A DNA stretch of 64,000 nt from Chromatocurvus halotolerans (GCF_004340525.1 NZ_SLWX01000012.1:1-64000); one strand, 5' to 3'; shown: positions 19,252 through 27,921, counted from the stretch's first letter. The notes: generated by a model not told the origin, from the letters alone. Numbers and translations are program-made.

Positions 19252-20792
19252 CAGATGCTCTCCGTGCAGACAACGGTGACGGTTGGAGGGCGGCCGTCGT
19301 GGCTGACGCGGAAGGTCCGGCGCACATCGCGATAGCCGCGTCGGGTCCCGACGACGGTATATTCTCCCGGGCGCAGCATGAGTTCTTCGCGCTCGAACTG
19401 GCCGAGGTGGGATACCTTGTAGAGCGTGACATCCGTGCTGTTGTCAGACAACAGCGTTACCGCGATCGGGGTGTTCGCCAGTGCGAGCTGTTTATGCAGC
19501 GTGCGAAGCTGCTCCTGCAGCCGCGGACCCCGCGGCTCGACGTTTCTCGCATAGTCAAGCAGCTCTGCGGCGTTGTCGGCAACGCTCGTGTCGCTGAGTC
19601 GATCCGGGTCATCGAGAATGGCACGAAGCCGCTTGTCCAGCTCGGTCCGGGTGCGCGCCTGTTCTATCCCGCGTCGGGCAAAAAGCACGCTGTTGTCGAT
19701 TTTCAGGGCCGCCTCGAAAGCGCTGACGGCGTCAGACCATTCCTCCTCGGCGATGCTGGACTCGGCGCTGCGCTGCAGCTGGCGCAGCTCACTGGCCGTC
19801 TCTGCCACCCGGACTTCCTCCCTGGCGGCGGCGACTTCCGCGCTGCCCTCGCGCAGCGTGCCGGCGCGCTCGAACGCGGCGCGTGCCGCATCAAAGCGCC
19901 GCTGTTCGAGGGCGGCGTAGCCCGCAGACATGGCCTCTGCAAAGCGCTGTGCCATCAGCGCGGCGCTGACACGGGACAGCTCCTGTGTTGCCCGGCGATG
20001 CTTGCCATCTGCAGAAACGGCTGCTTCCAGCGCGGTTTTTGCGTTCGCCAGGTCGCCCTCGCTTTCTGCAGCCGCTGCTTTTTCGAGTTGCGCCAGAACC
20101 TCGGGCAACGCCTCGAGTCGCTCGCGCAGCCGAGCGGCCTGCGGCAGGTCCGGTTCGAGTTTGTCGACAACGGCGAGTGCTTCCGCGGCGACCCCCGCCT
20201 CACCGGCCTGTAATGCCGCTTCCGCTGCTGCGAGGCGCGTTTCCCGTTCATCGGGGATCCGCGCCTCGATCGCCTGTGCCTGTTCCAGTGCCGCCTGGTA
20301 GTGTTCGATCGCGGCGCTGAACTTCCGCTGCCGATATTGCTCGTCACCCTCGTTAGCTGTGGCAACCACCGTATCCAGATCCTCACTGGCCCAGATATCG
20401 GCGCCCCGGCGAGTCAGCGAGTCGCGCAGGTCGAGCAGTGTGTTGAGAATTTCCTGCGCCTCGGCGCGCAAGCGCGCGGCTTCCGCATCGGCGAAGGGCG
20501 TTCCCGCCTCGGCATTTCCAGGTGCGGCGCGCGGCTGTGCAGGTGCGCTGGTGTCCCCGCTTCCCTGACCGGGGCCCGCCGGCCCTTGCACTGGCGTGTC
20601 GGTCTCCGCGTCTTCCAGCACTGAGGGCAGCCAGAACACGACGGCAACAGCCAGCGCGACAAGAACGATCAGCGCCGGAAGTGTCCAGCGAGATGGCCCC
20701 GATCCGGGTGGGTCGCGTTCTTCTGTGGGCTTCTGGGCGGGCTTGACGGTTTCAAAGGGCGCCGGTTCAACGCGTTCTCTTTCGATGGACAT
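19251..20792 (-). CDS. Membrane-anchored helical-repeat protein with PEGA-like C-terminus
   Basis: 513 residues: Pro/Glu-rich cytoplasmic tail, one transmembrane helix (LPALIVLVALAVAVVFWLP, 38-56), an Ala/Gln/Gly linker, then about 320 residues of Ala/Glu/Arg-rich helices with TPR-like periodicity (YRQRKFSAAIEHYQAALEQA; EEWSDAVSAFEAALKI). The last 70 residues (ELMLRPGEYTVVGTRRGYRD) look like a PEGA domain. Same topology as the next gene, so the two are likely partners. It overlaps that gene by 1 nt. Confidence 0.75.
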   Translation of the reverse strand: MSIERERVEPAPFETVKPAQKPTEERDPPGSGPSRWTLPALIVLVALAVAVVFWLPSVLEDAETDTPVQGPAGPGQGSGDTSAPAQPRAAPGNAEAGTPFADAEAARLRAEAQEILNTLLDLRDSLTRRGADIWASEDLDTVVATANEGDEQYRQRKFSAAIEHYQAALEQAQAIEARIPDERETRLAAAEAALQAGEAGVAAEALAVVDKLEPDLPQAARLRERLEALPEVLAQLEKAAAAESEGDLANAKTALEAAVSADGKHRRATQELSRVSAALMAQRFAEAMSAGYAALEQRRFDAARAAFERAGTLREGSAEVAAAREEVRVAETASELRQLQRSAESSIAEEEWSDAVSAFEAALKIDNSVLFARRGIEQARTRTELDKRLRAILDDPDRLSDTSVADNAAELLDYARNVEPRGPRLQEQLRTLHKQLALANTPIAVTLLSDNSTDVTLYKVSHLGQFEREELMLRPGEYTVVGTRRGYRDVRRTFRVSHDGRPPTVTVVCTESI

Positions 20793-20819
20793 GGACTCGC
20801 TACGGCTGGGGACGGTGGG

Positions 20820-22037
20820 TTAGGAGCGACTGTCGATCGCGCTGCCGTCGCTGGCAGCGGCATCAAGATTGCCCACTTCGTTGCGGTAAATCTCTTCCAG
20901 TATCTCGCGCCACTGATTGTACTGGTCCTCGACATTGCCGCTGAGCATGACGGTACGGTCATCCAGTTCGATGACCCGAGGCGTGATTTCGGCTTCCAGC
21001 GACATGCCGAGCTCTTCCAGCGCCTGAACGTGTATCTGCGCCTCGTTGCGCGTTTCCAGGCCGCTTTTCAGCAGGCTTCCGCCGCCCATCATGGCGACGT
21101 AACCGGCTGTCCGGGCCGAGCGGTCATTGCTGCCCGAGGCAGCGATACCCGCGAGAATGGCGGCGCCGCCGGCAATGAGCTGACGGCGGCTCTGGGCGCG
21201 CAGTTCCTGCAGGGCGACCGCTTCCTCGTAACTCATCTTGCGCCATTCCTGATAGGGCTCATACATCGCACCGCTGAAGTCCCGGTAGTATTCCTGCAGC
21301 GTATCGACGAAAAGGTGATCCCGCTTGCGGATAGCGCGCACCCGCTCGAGCATCGGGTCGCCCTCCGCCGGCAGTCTTGCTATCCGGTACTTGCCGTTGC
21401 GGTTCTGTTCGAGGTAGCCCTCGAAGGAGCCGCTGGCAAAATCGCGGGCAAAGCGCAGCTCGGTAATGGTTCTCACGGTCTGCAGGCTCTTGCTGCTCAT
21501 GCCGGCCTGCTTCTGCATCAAATCGTTGGCAATGCGGTGGTACAAGGCCTGGAAGGGGTCGTACTGGCGTCGCGTGGCACTTCGATAGGCGTAGCGGCTG
21601 GTTCGGGCGCTGTAGGTATTGTCCAGCCAGGTATTGCCCTGGGAGTCCGTTGCCAGAATCGCCAGCTCGACCCGCTCACCATCGGAGTGAATGATTTCTC
21701 CATCAATACGCAGATCGGTAATGCGGTCATTGTCCGGCAGGACCCGCACAGCCCCCCAGGCACCACTTTGCTGCATGGCTTCTGCCAGCAACTGCGGCAT
21801 GAAGCGCGCCTCGGCACGCCGCACCTCCGGGTAGACCTGATCCTCCTCGTCATACTCTTCAAGGCCCGGGTCGAAAATGGCGATTCCGACATCCAGCAGC
21901 TCCGCCTCCGCAATCGGTTCCGCCGGACGCTGCAGCGGTGGCACGGAGGTGCTCTTGACGGTCTGGCTCACGCATCCCGCAAGGACTGCAGATGCCAGCA
22001 GAATCAGGAGGGCCGAGACTGCGCGCACGCGCGTCAT
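20820..22037 (-). CDS. Uncharacterised lipoprotein, 405 aa (motor-vWA cluster)
   Basis: Lipobox LLASAVLAGC (Cys21). The first half is an alpha/beta region with ELLDVGIAIFDPGLEEYDEE and ELAILATDSQGNTWLDN; a Gly/Ala-rich hydrophobic segment (LIAGGAAILAGIAASGSND, about 287-305) could insert in or lie on the outer membrane. The C-terminus has helical EILEEIYRNEVGNLDAA. No Pfam domain is recognised. Start overlaps the Ser-rich gene's stop by 4 nt. Confidence 0.75.
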   Translation of the reverse strand: MTRVRAVSALLILLASAVLAGCVSQTVKSTSVPPLQRPAEPIAEAELLDVGIAIFDPGLEEYDEEDQVYPEVRRAEARFMPQLLAEAMQQSGAWGAVRVLPDNDRITDLRIDGEIIHSDGERVELAILATDSQGNTWLDNTYSARTSRYAYRSATRRQYDPFQALYHRIANDLMQKQAGMSSKSLQTVRTITELRFARDFASGSFEGYLEQNRNGKYRIARLPAEGDPMLERVRAIRKRDHLFVDTLQEYYRDFSGAMYEPYQEWRKMSYEEAVALQELRAQSRRQLIAGGAAILAGIAASGSNDRSARTAGYVAMMGGGSLLKSGLETRNEAQIHVQALEELGMSLEAEITPRVIELDDRTVMLSGNVEDQYNQWREILEEIYRNEVGNLDAAASDGSAIDSRS

Positions 22038-23449
22038 GGCTGGTCAATCCCCTTGTACTTGCGGTATTCCGCCCACAGGCGTTCACGCACGGCAGGGTCT
22101 GGTTCGCGCATGGCCGCTTCGCGTAGCTGTCGCGCCACGACGTCGTCGTTCTTGCCGTCCGGAATATCGTCCGGGGCCGGGTATTTTGCAGTGTTCTCGG
22201 GGATCTGGTCGCGCCGCGATCCGCCGCCCATGCCACCGCCCGCACCGTATCCACCTGAGCTGGCCATGCCGCCACCGTAGCTGCCCTGCTCCCCGGCGCT
22301 TTCCCCGCCACCGCCACTGCTGCCGGCGCCCTGACTGCTCCGGGAATCACCCTGCTCGCGGGCCGATTCGCGTGCGGCGGTCTGCTCTTCCAGGATCATG
22401 CTGTCGAACTCGCCGGCGCCGCGCTCAAGCTCTGCGTCAAGGATGGCGACCTGCTCCGCCCGGGTCAGTGTACCCTGGCCTCCCGGCATTCCACCGGGAA
22501 TGCCAGCGGCGATACCGCCCGGCACGCCGCCGGAGCTGCTGCCGCCAGGCATGCCGGCTGGAAGTCCTCTGCCTGGCTGCGTGCCTTGGCCATCGCCCGC
22601 GTCTCCGGATTCACTTCCAGTGGGCATGCCGGCGGTTCCCGCTGTGCCCGTACCCGCTGTACCTCCAGCGGTATCGCCAGCAGTCCGTCCCGCGCTTCCC
22701 GCGGCCGAGCCATCGCCCTGACCGTCGGACGACTGCGCGACACGCCCGCCGCCGGCCTGGGGCGAATCGTCATTCATGCTGGGCAGGCTGTCGCCGCTGT
22801 CGCCGAATCCGGGATCAGCGGAGGACTCGCTGCCGTCTCCGCCGGCAATTCCACTCTCTGCTCCGTTCTCTGCTCCGTTCTCTGCTCCGTTCTCCGCGCC
22901 TTCAGCCGCCTCGCCAGCATCCGCGATACCTCCTGACGCGTCGGGCATGTTGCCCCCGGCGCCGGGAAAATCGCCGAGGCCGCTGTCAGCGCCGGCGTCA
23001 CCCATCTCGCTGCCCGCTGCCGACGCGGTTTCTCCAGCGGCATCGGCGCCGGCAGAGCCTGCAGCAGAGGACGAGGCGCTGCCGGGAGGCTGTCTGCCCG
23101 CAGACGGATCACCGCCCTGTGCCGATGCCTGTGACTGGCCCGGGCCTTGCGCAGGGTTTTGACGCTGACTGGAGGCCTGGCTCTGGCTCTGGCTGGAACT
23201 CTGGCTCTGGCTGGAACTCTGGCTCTGGCTGGAACTCTGGCTCTGGCTGGAACTCTGGCTCTGGCTGGAACTCTGGCTCTGACTGCTCGGCGATTGCGCA
23301 GGCGGTGTCGGTGGCTGCGGCATTTGCGGCGATGTAGGGTTGCTCGCACTGGGGCAGCCGGTCAGAAGGCTATAGCAAAGTGCTATAGCAAGGCCCGAGG
23401 CGAGCCTGCCCGCCAACACCGTCCTGTTATTGCCATTGATCCGTGTCAT
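22034..23449 (-). CDS. Low-complexity Ser/Gln/Gly-rich lipoprotein
   Basis: 471 residues. Signal and lipobox ALCYSLLTGC (Cys32), then a Ser-Gln tract built of an exact hexapeptide repeat, then long Gly/Ser/Asp/Ala-rich disorder including three ENGA units and GTAGTAG runs. Only the last 60 residues (PDDIPDGKNDDVVARQLREA) look folded. Probably a long flexible envelope tether or surface brush. The start overlaps the preceding gene's end by 23 nt and its stop overlaps the next gene by 4 nt, which supports real translation despite the composition; strong ORFs on the opposite strand are shadows. Confidence 0.75.
   Translation of the reverse strand: MTRINGNNRTVLAGRLASGLAIALCYSLLTGCPSASNPTSPQMPQPPTPPAQSPSSQSQSSSQSQSSSQSQSSSQSQSSSQSQSSSQSQSQASSQRQNPAQGPGQSQASAQGGDPSAGRQPPGSASSSAAGSAGADAAGETASAAGSEMGDAGADSGLGDFPGAGGNMPDASGGIADAGEAAEGAENGAENGAENGAESGIAGGDGSESSADPGFGDSGDSLPSMNDDSPQAGGGRVAQSSDGQGDGSAAGSAGRTAGDTAGGTAGTGTAGTAGMPTGSESGDAGDGQGTQPGRGLPAGMPGGSSSGGVPGGIAAGIPGGMPGGQGTLTRAEQVAILDAELERGAGEFDSMILEEQTAARESAREQGDSRSSQGAGSSGGGGESAGEQGSYGGGMASSGGYGAGGGMGGGSRRDQIPENTAKYPAPDDIPDGKNDDVVARQLREAAMREPDPAVRERLWAEYRKYKGIDQP
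22857..22892. repeat. 12-bp tandem repeat, three copies
   Basis: TCTGCTCCGTTC repeats exactly three times inside the Ser/Gly-rich lipoprotein gene, encoding ENGA units on the minus strand. The unit is a multiple of three, so copy-number change would alter length without a frameshift. Confidence 0.85.
23191..23280. repeat. 18-bp tandem repeat, five exact copies
   Basis: GGCTGGAACTCTGGCTCT is repeated five times without a mismatch, with partly matching sequence on both sides. On the minus strand it encodes the SQSQSS hexapeptide run of the lipoprotein. Perfect identity points to recent slippage or recombination and a possible length-polymorphic site; the frame is preserved. Confidence 0.93.
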
Positions 23450-24677
23450 ACGCCCATTGTATCCCTGTTGTTGCCACCGGCTCTCCGGTGTCGAACCGGG
23501 GCCTGAAAGGCGTGGCCCGCAGTGTTCGCATAATACGGTTCACAATGCCCACACTGGCCTCGCTGTCATCGAGGCGGGTCAGATCGCGGACCCTGCCGCG
23601 TTCATCCACGGTGAATTCTAGCAGCAAATCGGCTGTGTCCGGGGAAGCCGGCTCGGGCAGGGGTCGGATACCCTCGAGGGCCGGCAGCGCAACCGGCGCC
23701 CCAAACAGCGTCTGCAGTCCTTCTTCGGCACCGTCCACGGAGGCAAGTTCAATGATCGCCTCGGCGTAGGCATCCAGCGCTTCCGTGTAGCGGCCGTGCC
23801 AGAGGCGCCAGTCACCCATCATGGCCAGCACTTCAGCACGGGCCAGAGGGGTGCTGTCCGCCTGTGCGGCACGCACGTCGAAAATGGCGCGGATCACGGA
23901 GTCTCCCTGCTTGTAACTCTGGCCGCGATAGGCATACAGACGGCCCTCGTCGTCGCCCCGGATCCTGAAGCCCGCACGCTGGAACCGGCCCGCACTGTTT
24001 TCACCCATAGAGCCGCTCATCAGGTATTGCGCCCGCAGCATGCCATGCAGTGGCGGGAGCAATGTAGGCGAGCCATCGCCATCGGCTTCCGCGAATTCCG
24101 TCAGCGCCATGCGGTGCAGGTTCCACATATTGATCAGCCGGTTGAAGCCATTTTCATCAAGCTCCAGCTCATAGGCACGTCGCTGCCATTTTGCCTGCTG
24201 CATGAAGGCAAAGCCGCGACCGGCGTCGGTCAGCGTGCGTTGCTGTACCCGGTACAGGTAGCGGTGGCGGTCGTCGGCTTCTTCGAACTGCCCGAGGGCG
24301 AGATGGCTTTTTATCTCGGATTCAAGCAGGGCGAGTTGAATCTCGCTGTACAGACCGTTGTTGATCCGAGCCAGGTGCACGCCGCGCTTGAGCAGATCGA
24401 TGGCCTCGGCGTGCATCCCCGACTGCTGCAGCGCCATGCCAAGCTCAAGCAGCGGCTCGGTCAAAGCAGGATTGTAGGCGCCGCCTTCGTCCTCGAGGCG
24501 GGTGATGACATCGCGGTAGCGACTGATGGCTTGCGTCCTGTTCGTCTGCAGCGTTCCCGGCTCTTCGGGTTCCGCTGTGGGGGAAGTCTGAGCGACTGGC
24601 GTCGATGCCGCTGCGACGAGTGCGGGTAGCACGAGGATCAGCCCGGTGATTGCCATCTTGCACAGCCAGTGTTTCAT
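23427..24677 (-). CDS. Exported helical-repeat protein with TonB-C-like domain
   Basis: 416 residues with a signal peptide (MAITGLILVLPALVAAAST). The middle is TPR-like (LLELGMALQQSGMHAEAIDLLKRGVHLA; WHGRYTEALDAYAEAII). The last 90 residues (LLEFTVDERGRVRDLTRLD ... MRTLRATPFRPRFDTGEPV) match the TonB C-terminal fold pattern, including the conserved pairing of a V-D-x-x-G-x-V strand with a P-F-x-P segment. Unlike TonB it has no N-terminal membrane helix with a histidine, so it is a soluble periplasmic protein. First gene of the run; its promoter is in the 305-bp spacer upstream. Confidence 0.78.
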   Translation of the reverse strand: MKHWLCKMAITGLILVLPALVAAASTPVAQTSPTAEPEEPGTLQTNRTQAISRYRDVITRLEDEGGAYNPALTEPLLELGMALQQSGMHAEAIDLLKRGVHLARINNGLYSEIQLALLESEIKSHLALGQFEEADDRHRYLYRVQQRTLTDAGRGFAFMQQAKWQRRAYELELDENGFNRLINMWNLHRMALTEFAEADGDGSPTLLPPLHGMLRAQYLMSGSMGENSAGRFQRAGFRIRGDDEGRLYAYRGQSYKQGDSVIRAIFDVRAAQADSTPLARAEVLAMMGDWRLWHGRYTEALDAYAEAIIELASVDGAEEGLQTLFGAPVALPALEGIRPLPEPASPDTADLLLEFTVDERGRVRDLTRLDDSEASVGIVNRIMRTLRATPFRPRFDTGEPVATTGIQWAYDTDQWQ

Positions 24678-24982
24678 CTACGTGGCCTCACTACCTGTTC
24701 TTGCGCCTTGCGCAGGAGTCTTTGAGTATATACACGCCATAACGTTACAAACACAATACGGTGAAAGGCCACAGGCGGCTTAATCGCTGGGTCAGGAGCC
24801 GGGGTTATGGGTCACTTTGCGCAGGAAACCGTGGTCACCGGGGTCACTCCGCTGTGGGCGCGTCCTGACTCCCGGTTTCTCACCCGCGGCGCGGTGGAGG
24901 AAGGTGGGGCATACCGGGGCAGTGAGACCGCTCTCGCTGCACGCAGCCGACAGACGGCGCTGGTGCGTGTCCCTGACGGGGC
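24678..24982. other. Spacer of 305 bp between motor-vWA cluster and ggt
   Basis: No convincing gene. The part next to 24677 is the leader and promoter region of the 13-gene run. The rest, after the ggt stop at 24983 on the same strand, has only shadow ORFs and no clear terminator hairpin. Confidence 0.6.
24727..24756 (-). promoter_or_regulatory. Candidate promoter of the motor-vWA operon
   Basis: On the minus strand a -35-like TTGTGT (24756-24751) is followed after 18 nt by a -10-like TATATA (24732-24727), in the only AT-rich patch of this spacer. It would give a leader of about 42 nt to the ATG at 24677. The match is moderate and no operator was identified. Confidence 0.4.
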
Positions 24983-26731
24983 TCAGTAGCCCGCCACCCA
25001 GCCTCCCGGTCTTCGGGTATCTGTCGCGCCATACAGCCAGCCCTTGTCGAGCAGTATCGATTGCGTTCTTCCCAGCGTCCGGCGCGAGCTTTCCACGTTG
25101 TGACCGAGGTTTTCGAGAAGGCGGATAGTGTCCGGGCTGATGCCGTCTTCCACTCTCACCCTGTCCGGCAGCCACTGGTGATGAACGCGTGGCGCTGCCG
25201 CAGCGCTGGCGATATTCAGGTCGAAGTCCATGGCGTTGAGCAGCGTTTGCAGAATCGTAGTGATGATGACACTGCCGCCGGGACTGCCGGTGGCCAGCCA
25301 GGGCTGGCCGTCGCGAAAGACTAGGGTCGGGCTCATGGAAGACAGCGGGCGTTTTCCGCCCTCGATGCGGTTGGCTTCCCCCTGCACCAGCCCGAAGGCG
25401 TTCGCTTCGCCGGGACTCGCGCTGAAGTCTGCCATTTCGTTGTTGAGCAGCATGCCCGTGCCGGGTACCGCGATGTGGGACCCGAAACTGAAGTTGAGGG
25501 TATAGGTGTTGCTGACGACGTTCCCGGAAGCGTCTGCCACCGTGTAGTGGGTGGTGTCGGTGCTCTCTCCGGGGAGCGAGGCACCAGGGGCAATGCTGGC
25601 TGAGGGCGTGGCCGTATCTGGCTGTATCCGCGCCCGCAGTCGCGCGGCATAGTCCTTGTCGACAAGTTCCGCCACCGGGACCTCGACATAGTCCGGGTCT
25701 GCCAGATAGCGACTGCGGTCGGCGTAGGCCAGCTTCATGCTCTCGATAAGCCGGTGAAGGTAGGCGGCGCTGTTATGGCCGAGAGACGCAAGATCATAGC
25801 CCTCGAGAATATTCAGCATCTGCAGAATGTGAATCCCGCCAGAGGAGGGGGGCGGCGTGGACACGATCGTGAAATCGCGATAGCTGCCGCGGATCGGCGT
25901 ACGCTCCAGGGCCCGATAGTCGGCAAGGTCCTGCCGGGTGATAAGACCGCCGTTATTCGCCATGTCGTCAGCGATATGGCTGGCGACAACTCCGCTGTAG
26001 AACCCGTCGCGACCCTGCCCGGCGATCTGCCGCAGCGTGTCGGCGAGGTCGGGCTGGCGCCACAGGCTGCCGGGTGCCGGTGCGTTACCGCTGGCGTCGA
26101 GGAACAGGCGCGCCGCTTCTGGATTTCTCTGCAGGCGCTCTGCGCGACTGGTGATTTCGGCATTCAGTGCGAAGCTCACCGGAATGCCTTCGGCGGCCAG
26201 GCCAATGGCGGGTTCCAGGACCTCCGCCAGTGACAGGGAGCCATAGTTCTCCAGCGCGTAAAGCATGCCGGCAACCGTGCCTGGGACGCCGGCGGCCTGA
26301 TGGCTGAAAAATTCCCGCTGGCGATCCACCTCGCCGGCATCATCGAGGTAGAGGTCGGCGGTGGCAGCGGCGGGTGCTGTCTCGCGATAGTCGATCAGCG
26401 TCTGGCGATCCTCCTCGGCGAGGTGGATCAGCATGAAGCCGCCGCCGCCGATATTGCCGGCCCGTGGGTAGGTGACAGCCAGCGCAAAGCCGGTCGCCAC
26501 GGCGGCATCCACCGCATTGCCGCCGCGCTTGAGAATGCTGACGCCAATTTCCGCCGCCAGACGCTCTGGCGCGACTACCATGCCGTTTTTTGCCACCGTG
26601 GGAAGGAAGCGCGTCTGGAAGTCGATGATTGGGGCGTCGGCGCTGACCTCCTGGGCCACGGTCGCCGGTACAAGCAGGAACGCAGCTATTGCCGTGGCAA
26701 GCCAACGGCCGATCCGGGTTTTCGCGTACAC
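24983..26731 (-). CDS. ggt: Gamma-glutamyltransferase
   Basis: 582 residues from the GTG at 26731, which has GGGAGAGG just upstream and yields a clean signal peptide (IGRWLATAIAAFLLVPATVA); the longer ORF would overlap the divergent gene. Conserved motifs: KRGGNAVDAAVATGFAL, SSGGIHILQMLNILE, the autocleavage site DTTHYTVAD whose Thr becomes the N-terminal nucleophile of the small subunit, and GSPGGSVIITT. Periplasmic enzyme that cleaves glutathione and other gamma-glutamyl compounds. Confidence 0.94.
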   Translation of the reverse strand: MYAKTRIGRWLATAIAAFLLVPATVAQEVSADAPIIDFQTRFLPTVAKNGMVVAPERLAAEIGVSILKRGGNAVDAAVATGFALAVTYPRAGNIGGGGFMLIHLAEEDRQTLIDYRETAPAAATADLYLDDAGEVDRQREFFSHQAAGVPGTVAGMLYALENYGSLSLAEVLEPAIGLAAEGIPVSFALNAEITSRAERLQRNPEAARLFLDASGNAPAPGSLWRQPDLADTLRQIAGQGRDGFYSGVVASHIADDMANNGGLITRQDLADYRALERTPIRGSYRDFTIVSTPPPSSGGIHILQMLNILEGYDLASLGHNSAAYLHRLIESMKLAYADRSRYLADPDYVEVPVAELVDKDYAARLRARIQPDTATPSASIAPGASLPGESTDTTHYTVADASGNVVSNTYTLNFSFGSHIAVPGTGMLLNNEMADFSASPGEANAFGLVQGEANRIEGGKRPLSSMSPTLVFRDGQPWLATGSPGGSVIITTILQTLLNAMDFDLNIASAAAAPRVHHQWLPDRVRVEDGISPDTIRLLENLGHNVESSRRTLGRTQSILLDKGWLYGATDTRRPGGWVAGY

Positions 26732-26801
26732 TGGCCTCTCCCGCAGACATGTAAAACGTGACTCTACCGGTTTTGCCGGTACGGCGACATAGGGGGAAGG
26801 C

Positions 26802-27110
26802 ATGACAGACGCGAGCAGGCTCGACGCGGAGGTGGCAAAGCGCTGGCAGGACATGCTGGCGGCCGTCGCGGCGGGCGACGATATCCCGCCGGGTCTACGC
26901 TGGCGCACCGAGGGCATGATGGAGACCCTGGTGCTTCTGGGCGTGCGCAGCGCCGACGAGCTGCAGCAGGCGATGGCGGATGCCTACCGGCAGTCTCTGG
27001 ACAGATCACTGGAGGATGATCTCGGCGCCGACTGGCCGTGTTGCCACCCCTTTCCGGAAATTCCGTTTTTCATGCGCCGGGCACCAGTACATCGGGGCGG
27101 CCATGATTGA
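26802..27110 (+). CDS. Conserved hypothetical protein, 102 aa
   Basis: Small soluble protein (helix-rich; EVAKRWQDMLAAVAAGDDIPPGLRWRTEGMM) ending with a Cys-Cys and Pro/Phe-rich tail. I recognise no family. ATG at 26802 has AGGGGGAAGG upstream. It is divergent from ggt with about 70 bp between the starts, so the two share a promoter region, and it is followed after 42 nt by pdxH. Confidence 0.65.
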   Translation: MTDASRLDAEVAKRWQDMLAAVAAGDDIPPGLRWRTEGMMETLVLLGVRSADELQQAMADAYRQSLDRSLEDDLGADWPCCHPFPEIPFFMRRAPVHRGGHD

Positions 27111-27111
27111 A

Positions 27112-27117
27112 TATAAT
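27112..27117 (+). promoter_or_regulatory. Candidate -10 element for pdxH (TATAAT)
   Basis: A perfect TATAAT lies 35 nt upstream of the pdxH GTG start. The -35 region is poor (ACATCG at the expected distance), so activity may need other contacts. Confidence 0.35.
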
Positions 27118-27152
27118 GGCGGTCAACGACGGGACTACAGGCAGAAATTGCG

Positions 27153-27791
27153 GTGAAATTTGAATCCTACAGGCGGGAATACACGGCGGGTGGATTGACC
27201 CGGGACGCGCTGGACGCCTCGCCTCTGCGACAGTTCGAACAGTGGCTGGAGCAGGCAGTCAATGCAGGCCTCAGTGATCCCACGGCGATGTCGCTGGCGA
27301 CGCGAGATGCGGACGGCAGCCTCTGGCAGCGTATCGTCCTGCTCAAGGGTATCTCCAACGGCGGCTTTGTCTTCTACACCAACTACCGCAGCAACAAGGC
27401 AAAGGCGATCGCGGCAGATCCCCGGGTGTCTCTGCTGTTTCCCTGGAACGAGCTGGACCGTCAGGTGATCGTCGCCGGCGTTGCCGAGAAAATGTCCATG
27501 ACTGAATCGGCCCGGTATTTTCTGTCGCGACCTCGAGAGAGTCAGATTGCCGCCTGGGCGTCGCGCCAGAGTCGACCCGTGCCTGCCCGAGCGGCGCTGG
27601 AGGCGGAAATGTCGCGTCTGAAGGCGCAGTTTGCCGCGGGCGAGGTTCCCGTGCCCGATTTCTGGGGTGGCTTTCGTGTTGTGCCGCAGCGGGTCGAGTT
27701 CTGGCAGGGCGGCGAGCATCGGCTCCACGACCGCTTTGTCTACACCCGTATCGATGACGAGAGCTGGGAGGTGGAGCAGCTGCAGCCGTGA
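27153..27791 (+). CDS. pdxH: Pyridoxamine 5'-phosphate oxidase
   Basis: 212 residues, the normal length. FMN/PLP-binding motifs are seen: [32 protein letters not shown] and the C-terminal [14 protein letters not shown]. It oxidises pyridoxamine or pyridoxine phosphate to pyridoxal phosphate. GTG start; the N-terminus aligns by eye with known PdxH proteins. Confidence 0.96.
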   Translation: MKFESYRREYTAGGLTRDALDASPLRQFEQWLEQAVNAGLSDPTAMSLATRDADGSLWQRIVLLKGISNGGFVFYTNYRSNKAKAIAADPRVSLLFPWNELDRQVIVAGVAEKMSMTESARYFLSRPRESQIAAWASRQSRPVPARAALEAEMSRLKAQFAAGEVPVPDFWGGFRVVPQRVEFWQGGEHRLHDRFVYTRIDDESWEVEQLQP

Positions 27792-27921
27792 TCTGCCTGG
27801 GCGTGGCCCGCTGGCAGCTGCCACCCCGTTACGTCCACCCCGCGCTCCAGTGTATCCTTGCTGCAGCAGTTCCAGGCCGGACCCGTGCCGGCGTGGTATC
27901 AGTCACAGCGGGAGAGAGTCG

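Noticed and set aside
23191-23280. Repeat array as a possible CRISPR
   Set aside because: The units are contiguous 18-mers with no spacers and lie in frame inside a coding gene.
21877-23337. Long plus-strand ORF of 486 residues opposite the lipoprotein gene
   Set aside because: It is an Arg/Pro/Ser-rich shadow of the repetitive lipoprotein gene; the minus-strand gene has a signal peptide, lipobox and operon overlaps.
9906-24677. A vWA-MoxR type conflict system
   Set aside because: No MoxR or other AAA ATPase gene is present; the partners are a proton channel and envelope proteins.
24792-25175. Minus-strand ORF of 127 residues across the ggt end and the spacer
   Set aside because: It overlaps the ggt coding end, has no recognised domain, and its composition is that of a frame shadow.
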